This document shows, piece after piece, positions 59,501-64,000 of a stretch of DNA of 64,000 nt (positions are counted from its first letter, which is position 1; the number at the start of each line of letters is the position of its first letter). Origin of the DNA: Styela clava (taxonomy: Eukaryota; Chordata; Ascidiacea; Stolidobranchia; Styelidae); NCBI RefSeq assembly GCF_964204865.1, contig NC_135263.1:13933426-13997425 (forward strand), in the 5' to 3' direction. The position numbers and the translations under genes were made by a program. The notes under the pieces are model-generated. The model searched no databases. It had not been told where the DNA came from and worked only from the letters and a program-made list of their open reading frames with translations.

Positions 59501-61539
59501 CCACTTTGACCTTCTATGGTGCAAACTTGAGTACATTTAGAATCACTTTTATCAAGAGTTTTATCCACATGGAGGGCAGTCAAATGTAACTTATTGCAAA
59601 TCTTACATGTAACCCTCTGCTTACAAAAATTAACCCTGTGACCTCTATTAGAACCACATCCATAACACAGTCTCTCTTTCAGAAAAAAGGTCTTCTTGTC
59701 CTTTATTGACAATTTACCAAATTCATCACAATCATCTATATGATGACAAACACTACAGAATGGGCATTTGTTCGCATTCATATTTTCTACTTTATGAGCA
59801 TATGCTCTCGCATTCTGTGCACTTCTATAACTGGAAAAAGACTTACTTTTCTTTTCCCTGTCATCATATGACTTCACATATTCACGATTTTTGTTCATAT
59901 GTTCAAGCTCAGGAATATTCTCCTTTTCTGACGCTTCATTTACAAATTTAACAATTTCATCAAAAGGTGGATAGCTATTTTTTCCATATTTTGATCTCCA
60001 ATTTTTAACAGTACCACGCCAAGCATCTTGCAAATAGGTTGGTAAACGTTCAATTACTTTTACACTTTCAACAGAAAAATCAAGTACCTCCAGATCTTTG
60101 ATCTTATGTTTTGCAACTTTGACTTGGTCAAGGAAATCACCATATCTCTGAATTCCAGCAGCATCACGAAATCTAATTCTTGGCCATGATGCCAATTTGT
60201 CAAGAAATGCTTTACATATGACACTTTCATTGCCATATCTTGACTTCAATTTTTCCTTTGCTTCTGCATACGCAGTATCAGACTGTAACAACACAAGATC
60301 TTGAATCATTGTTTTAGGATCCCCTGATAAATGTTGACTGAGTAAATTAAGTTTTTGGCGTACATTGGTAGTTTTAGCTTCAATAAGAGCATCAAAATCA
60401 GATTCCCAGGCAGGAAATTTTAATGGATTACCATCAAAAATATCAACTTTGATTTGTGGCAAAGCATATGCATTGGCTAGCATACTATTTGATATTGCCA
60501 ACTCTCTCAAACATGCACTTAAATCATTATTTAAATGAGAAACACTATTCATGTTAACTTCAGGAGAAACAAATGTAGTGTACGCACCTGATGGAGAATG
60601 CTGAAAAGCATTTGCATGTTGTGAATTCATACCTAAATTAATATTCTCACATACAATATCATTTGAGTTATCTGCTCCATGAATTGTTTTCAAACTATGA
60701 TCCCAATCTGATTTCAAGATCTGTGATTGTTGACTACTTGAATTTGCAATAAAATCTTCTTCATTCAACCCGAAAGGATTTTCAACTTGCTGGACCTTCT
60801 TGCAAACTTGTGCTCTTGCCTTCTTCGACTCGAGTTCCTTCTTGTGCAAGTGCAATTCCAACTGGCTTTGCTGCATTAACTTATGCATTTGAAGTTGACT
60901 TTCATCAGCCAAAATCTTCATTTTTCTTTGATATTCCAGCTGTAGTGCCTGAAGATTGAGCAACTTCTCTTCTTCCACGGATTTTACTTTAACTTCGAGT
61001 TCCCCAACATCCTTCTGTAAATCATACCATTCTTGCTTACTGTTAAGAGCAATCTTTTCTGATTTACGACTAACAATACTAGATGCAGATGTCCGATATG
61101 TGGAGCTTCTGGATGAACTTTCATCTCTCTTTTCCATGAGATTATCAACAGTTTCTTCAGCAATCCTAGTCGCATCTTTCACTTCTCTGTCCACTTGTTG
61201 AATACCCCGAAACAAAGATGTCCTCTCCTTTCTTGACACCATCTCTTCAAGCGCTGACCACATCTCCATTAATTGCCGTGAAGATGCACGCATTGCAGAT
61301 GATGCTCTTAGGATATGGCTAACATGCTTTGCTGTTTCGCATAGTTTCACAAGCTTCTGACAAAGTTTAGATACGCTTTGCCTCTGTTGATCAAACTCTT
61401 GTTTCCTATTTTCCACAACTTTCGATGACGGTCTGATCTTTCTCTTTGTAATGTTTACAATATCACCATGTTCCATGGATGCTGGCTCAGAAGTTACATG
61501 TTTACCTTTTGCAAACCTTTTTCGCGCAGATTTCATCAT
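56542..61539 (-). CDS. BEL/Pao gag-pol polyprotein (gag, protease, RT, RNase H)
   Basis: A 1665-residue frame. Residues about 130-250 are charged, helical and Lys/Glu-rich. DUF1759-type gag sequence surrounds residue 363 (VDIFDGNPLKF). Cys/His knuckles lie near 590-650 (CPFCSVCHHIDDC, CYGCGSNRGHRVNFC). The aspartic protease has LDDQSN near 708. Reverse transcriptase shows RVVFDLSA, GMFHQF and the catalytic FYVDDGL near 1151. The Pao-type RNase H starts near 1331 (FSDACQSGYGQ). The frame ends just inside the integrase zinc-binding segment (HPLLLPRHSHV). All key residues of protease and RT look intact. The start codon was chosen as the first ATG after a stop in the leader. Coding frame otherwise unbroken, in line with a recent insertion. 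Confidence 0.95.
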   Translation of the reverse strand: MMKSARKRFAKGKHVTSEPASMEHGDIVNITKRKIRPSSKVVENRKQEFDQQRQSVSKLCQKLVKLCETAKHVSHILRASSAMRASSRQLMEMWSALEEMVSRKERTSLFRGIQQVDREVKDATRIAEETVDNLMEKRDESSSRSSTYRTSASSIVSRKSEKIALNSKQEWYDLQKDVGELEVKVKSVEEEKLLNLQALQLEYQRKMKILADESQLQMHKLMQQSQLELHLHKKELESKKARAQVCKKVQQVENPFGLNEEDFIANSSSQQSQILKSDWDHSLKTIHGADNSNDIVCENINLGMNSQHANAFQHSPSGAYTTFVSPEVNMNSVSHLNNDLSACLRELAISNSMLANAYALPQIKVDIFDGNPLKFPAWESDFDALIEAKTTNVRQKLNLLSQHLSGDPKTMIQDLVLLQSDTAYAEAKEKLKSRYGNESVICKAFLDKLASWPRIRFRDAAGIQRYGDFLDQVKVAKHKIKDLEVLDFSVESVKVIERLPTYLQDAWRGTVKNWRSKYGKNSYPPFDEIVKFVNEASEKENIPELEHMNKNREYVKSYDDREKKSKSFSSYRSAQNARAYAHKVENMNANKCPFCSVCHHIDDCDEFGKLSIKDKKTFFLKERLCYGCGSNRGHRVNFCKQRVTCKICNKLHLTALHVDKTLDKSDSKCTQVCTIEGQSGGKHNSMIVPVFVRNSKNPSKEIQCYCILDDQSNCCFVSEELQKQLDVKDVQTQLNLSTMMKSGALVSSQRIRGLQVMSMDRQVKIDIPQAYTREQVPASPSQIPKPEVAKQWKHLEKIADKLMPYDSKLKVSILIGSNIPSAVRPRDIIHGRENDPYGQKSILGWGIIGNVCKNGKHDDKSSISHRVEVTQDCSTAENLLESNGKSSFVFSTKVKEIVSPQQLNQMMEIDFVDHKSKHENMSIEDQRFVKILSENVIKCDNGMYEMPLPLKCDQVKLPNNKPMVLKRVMQLKKRFEKDSEYKSKYVEFMEDMIKNYAERVPENRLVVSDGKVNYVPHTAVFHSKKKTIRVVFDLSALYKGECINDHLLTGPDLMSGMTGILCRFRKEEIAVMGDIKGMFHQFVVREQDRDLLRFFWWNNGNTESELTEYRMTRHPFGARSSPGVAMYGLKLAGDDGEKAFGIEAADFVRDNFYVDDGLQSLETVNEAKLLIKNSTSLCAKAGLKLHKFVSNRREVLESIPECDRASSVKTIDLNNDPLPIERVLGMLWDVNDDVFRYHSELKNQPRTRRGFLSIVSSIFDPMGFLSPVILEGKKILQELCKSKIDWDDPIPENVQPRVNAWIDDLHGIDNLTISRCIKPPNFGVVKVVEMHHFSDACQSGYGQCSYVRLVNENGDSHCTLLMGKSRVAPLKQISIPRMELTAATISARMSRYLREELRYENIKEYFWVDSMVVLGYVNNPVKRFHVFVANRVQQILDVSDVSKWLHVESNQNPSDLASRGISVKKLIADSKWWNGPEFLQCKGAYEPPEVSYVPNNKTDALLKHEMKKATAFITVEKENTVGYNFDIDRLDIFSSWFKAKRAVANCIRFCHKLRKVDCANNLEVENLSISEKVIIRCLQQIHFSEEIEQLQSCAVSGAILDRAKIKIRNKLSRSSIYKLDPYIDEDGLICVGGRIGRANMPMDCKHPLLLPRHSHVTNLIIRHFI

Positions 61540-61726
61540 GAAATAAATCTGTTTACACTGTCACCCAAACGGAAAGCAACACTGTTGCCAGTCAGTTACT
61601 GTAAACTCCTGGAAGTTAAATGACTAGGGAAACTCTTCAGCTTTTATCAGTGCTGTCACCACTGATAATCTACTTTTTCCTTTCACAACAGTACTCAGGC
61701 CTCCAAGCTGGAACTTCCACTCTTCT

Positions 61727-61982
61727 AAAGGCTGATAGACTTTGTCATTTACTGTTACGCCTTTCTACTAAAGGCTGGAAGATATGTTGTCAATTACTTC
61801 CACTCTTCTTAATACAACCAAATACTCCAAAGGCTGATAGACTTTGTCATTTACTGCTGTACGGTACTGTTACCGGGTACGCCTTTCTACTAAAGGCTGG
61901 AAGATACCGGTATGTTGTCAATTACTTCCACTCTTCTTAATACAACCAAATACTTCAAAGGCTGACAGACTTTGTCATTTAC
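61727..61982. repeat. Tandem repeat in the BEL/Pao leader
   Basis: Two and a partial third copy of a unit starting AAAGGCTGATAGACTTTGTC begin at 61727, 61829 and 61957 (spacings 102 and 128). The second unit carries an extra GC-richer insert around 61858-61885. The third copy runs into the LTR edge, and the first unit contains TTTACTGTTACG, resembling the LTR terminus with its flank. It lies in the untranslated leader next to the 5' LTR, where primer binding and packaging signals are expected; no tRNA primer site was recognised. Confidence 0.85.
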
Positions 61983-62940
61983 TGTTACGGTAGCCAAAGT
62001 CCAACTTAGTTCAATAGCCCCGCAAATAGTCTATGACTGCAATGCATTTATACGCGCTCCCAAAACCTGTCTTGCTGTCTATGATACACTGGAAATATGC
62101 AGCTCTGATATTGTTGTTTGAAATGATATTTTAATCCAAGTAAATCCACAGTTCAACAAGAGTATTCAGTTATTAAATGTAATCCAATAAAGCAACTATA
62201 CAGGAATTGATTGCGGTAAATTACAATTGTGTCTATCCAACCAATAGTTCTACGATAAACAGATAAAGTAGATGAGCAAATTTACTATGTGCGCTCCCGG
62301 TTTCAGGTTCTTGCCGAAGAGGCCTTACGGTAACTAAGAATACACATCAGTGAACCACTGCCCACTAGCGGTAATACACAGGAGCTAACTTTGAAAGGGG
62401 GTACACACAATGGACCTTTCCCCGACCTTTGACCCCCGGAAAATTCTTCCTATACTTTACCATTGCAGAATTTTCAGGGTTATTTTAGGAGTGCTTTTGC
62501 GAGTTGGCGCCTGTAAAATTGGGTATGTGTTTAAAATCATCATTAGGATTCATCGCACACAACAATCTGTTTTTTAAAAGTACCGGTAAAGAATTTCAGG
62601 CTAGTCTATCACAGCTATTTCTACACTAATTTTTATTACTGCAATTAAATTAAAACTCCTAAGAAGACAGAGTGATCATTGAATTATCTTATTTTTATTC
62701 AAGTTTCCGAAACACAAGTGAAAACTAACGAATAGAGTTCAAAAATGCGAAAACGAGGTCATGTTTACAACCACGCTTGAAAATCTGTCTGAGTGAGAAA
62801 AGTGTCTGAGCGGATGCGAAAAGGGGGCATTGTTACGTCACTTTTTGCATCTTGCTGATTGGCCAACGTCACGGAATAAACAAGGAAGTCGATGCTCGGG
62901 GAAAGGTCCATACGAAAACTAACTATTGGCCCCAGTAACA
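61983..62940 (-). repeat. 5' LTR of the BEL/Pao element, interrupted by a MITE
   Basis: In element orientation this is the 5' LTR and would hold the promoter. It matches the other LTR from TGTTACGG to CACACAAT, is interrupted by 498 bp plus an AT duplication, and resumes at ACGAAAACTAACTATTGG to its CA end. The interruption lies close to the outer edge of the LTR, in its U3 portion, so promoter function may be altered. Confidence 0.96.
62412..62909. mobile_element. 498-bp TIR element nested in the BEL LTR
   Basis: A non-coding element with perfect 14-base inverted termini GGACCTTTCCCCGA, flanked by AT on both sides (62410-62411 and 62910-62911). Comparison with the empty LTR (CACAATACG) shows exactly which bases were gained, so the borders are firm. 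A 2-bp AT duplication is unusual; among DNA transposons I recall it for ISL2EU-type elements, but the superfamily is not established. No transposase is encoded. It moved after the young BEL element inserted. Confidence 0.92.
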
Positions 62941-62975
62941 TATGTTGAGCATGTTATGACCATATTATAATTTCT

Positions 62976-63040
62976 GGATGTTAAACAATGCATATATGGA
63001 TGTTAAACAATGCATATATGGATGTTAAACAATGCATACA
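62976..63040. repeat. 22-bp tandem repeat, three copies
   Basis: GGATGTTAAACAATGCATAT plus AT, repeated almost perfectly at 62976, 62998 and 63020; the last copy diverges at its end. It lies between the BEL element and the secreted-protein gene. Confidence 0.92.
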
Positions 63041-63340
63041 CACCGTCATTTGGTTCGCGCCTCTATCTGATTCTCTGAATATTTCAGTCGCGGTGTAGAC
63101 AGAAATTGTGAATTGATTGTGGAAGCTGCACAAGCGTGGTCGCCGAGGCGTGACGTTGTTGATTATTATGTAAGATCCAAAGTAAATAAATAGGTTTATT
63201 ATAGTCACTTTGGTAAGATCGACCCGGGTCGAGCTTTCTCTTGCTATTTCTAGCGGATTCATTCGTAGGATTTTTAGACTACGGTACTTAGGGGTATTTG
63301 AGACTATTTTTCATTATATGTCAAGACCAAGTTTGTAAGA

Positions 63341-63946
63341 ATGAAGTTTATGTTATCGCTTTCGTTAGTCATGATTTTCGGTTCCAGCATTTTGTTGCCT
63401 GACAGCTGCTCGGCATATCCATTTCACGCGCAGTGCAAGTTGCAGTGGTCATGGGCTGGTACGAACTGTTCAGGCATTCACGGCGCTTTAAAGCGTCAGG
63501 CAAATAAATGGAGCAGTTCGGACAACTGCATACAGGGTGGAGAGAAATGTCTTTACAAGGTTGTCAGTGACGAAGGTGGACAGTTGAAGTTGACACATTC
63601 CACACCGGTAAAAGAGTACGTCGACAGCATTACGTTCACCTTCTGCAGTTCGGGGATAGAGGATTGTGCAAACTCATTAGGCGCGACCAATGATGCCGAT
63701 CGTCCAAAACGCAGCGTCACCGTGATTGAGAAAATACGCTTCATTCCAACTGCTGAAAATAGCTGCACAGTGAGTGGTTACTCTAAATCCAACGTCTGGT
63801 ACGCGTTTCTGGACTATGGTACTAACTATTGTAACATGCGAAACCTCGCTGAGGGAGCTGGTCTTGTCTCTCTACCGAATTTTAAAGAGGAAACTGACGA
63901 TAGCATTTGCACTATGTATTCTAGTGCAGACTGTGAAAAGTATTGA
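63341..63946 (+). CDS. Small secreted 10-cysteine protein, intronless
   Basis: Complete 201-codon frame. Residues 1-25 are a signal peptide with a leucine-rich core, cleaved near SCSA|YPFHAQ. The mature chain of about 176 residues has ten cysteines, suggesting five disulphides, no transmembrane helix and one sequon (N-C-S, near residue 42). Landmarks are YPFHAQCKLQWSW, GGEKCLYKVVS, VDSITFTF, VWYAFLDYGTNYCN and the C-terminal SSADCEKY. I recall uncharacterised secreted proteins of fish and invertebrate deuterostomes with the same landmarks and order, so it probably belongs to a conserved family of unknown function. A KRS sequence near residue 123-125 could be a processing site. The rest of the 3' UTR is outside the window. 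Confidence 0.88.
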   Translation: MKFMLSLSLVMIFGSSILLPDSCSAYPFHAQCKLQWSWAGTNCSGIHGALKRQANKWSSSDNCIQGGEKCLYKVVSDEGGQLKLTHSTPVKEYVDSITFTFCSSGIEDCANSLGATNDADRPKRSVTVIEKIRFIPTAENSCTVSGYSKSNVWYAFLDYGTNYCNMRNLAEGAGLVSLPNFKEETDDSICTMYSSADCEKY

Positions 63947-64000
63947 TACCTTTTGAAGTCTATGGCATAACAGAACTCGTGGCAAATCGCAATTTTCAAC

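Larger units (their letters stand above)
54825..62940 (-). mobile_element. BEL/Pao LTR retrotransposon, nearly intact
   Basis: A complete element in minus orientation, bounded by a perfect 5-bp target duplication TATGT (54820-54824 and 62941-62945). LTRs begin TG and end CA. The left LTR is 458 bp; the right one is also 458 bp once the nested 500 bp (element plus AT duplication) is subtracted. I could see one base difference between them (G versus T in CGGTAAATGAC / CGGTAAATTAC), so insertion is recent. The interior carries gag-pol and integrase frames. Element length without the nested insertion is about 7.6 kb. Such elements replicate through an RNA intermediate in a cytoplasmic particle and integrate via a DDE integrase. 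It lies between the MTCL-like gene and the secreted-protein gene. Confidence 0.97.

Noticed and set aside
1..64000. tRNA genes, rRNA and CRISPR-like arrays
   Set aside because: No cloverleaf-compatible A and B boxes, no rRNA-like conserved blocks and no regularly spaced repeats with unique spacers were seen on reading both strands.

Overview
This is a eukaryotic genomic window, visibly AT-rich, with GT-AG introns and widely spaced genes. The gene content is that of a bilaterian animal: a cholecystokinin-receptor-type GPCR, an MTCL/SOGA microtubule-crosslinker homologue, a trefoil/EGF/SEA extracellular protein, and a small secreted 10-Cys protein of a type I recall from fish and invertebrate deuterostomes. 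The combination fits an invertebrate deuterostome best, and I suspect an ascidian tunicate. That is inference; no single sequence here proves the species.

Layout. (1) 0.8-1.7 kb, minus: an intronless DHRS4-like short-chain dehydrogenase ending in a peroxisomal SRL signal. (2) 6.4-11.5 kb, minus: the first two coding exons of a CCK/cionin-receptor-like GPCR; the exons after TM3 were not found. (3) 11.5-29.8 kb: a long stretch with no supported gene, carrying small non-autonomous DNA transposons. (4) 29.8-40.0 kb, plus: a 13-exon gene (1374 codons, every junction in phase) encoding signal peptide, trefoil, SEA, ten EGF-like modules, further SEA-type modules and a Thr/Ser-rich mucin-like tail. 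(5) 44.6-54.5 kb, plus: an 11-exon MTCL/SOGA-family coiled-coil gene, with a hydrophobic C-terminal exon and a poly(A) signal. (6) 54.8-62.9 kb, minus: a nearly intact BEL/Pao LTR retrotransposon with a perfect 5-bp target duplication. Its LTRs are 458 bp and differ at one base that I could see, and a 498-bp terminal-inverted-repeat element is nested in one of them. (7) 63.3-63.9 kb, plus: a complete small secreted protein gene.

The genes do not form a pathway; this is ordinary animal gene order with independent loci. The most notable items are the trefoil-SEA-EGF-SEA-mucin architecture, the predicted tail anchor on the MTCL homologue, the dated nest of mobile elements (a MITE inside a young BEL LTR), and two hAT-like MITE families with perfect 8-bp target duplications. 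Exon boundaries were read by eye from splice sites and phase, with no transcript evidence.
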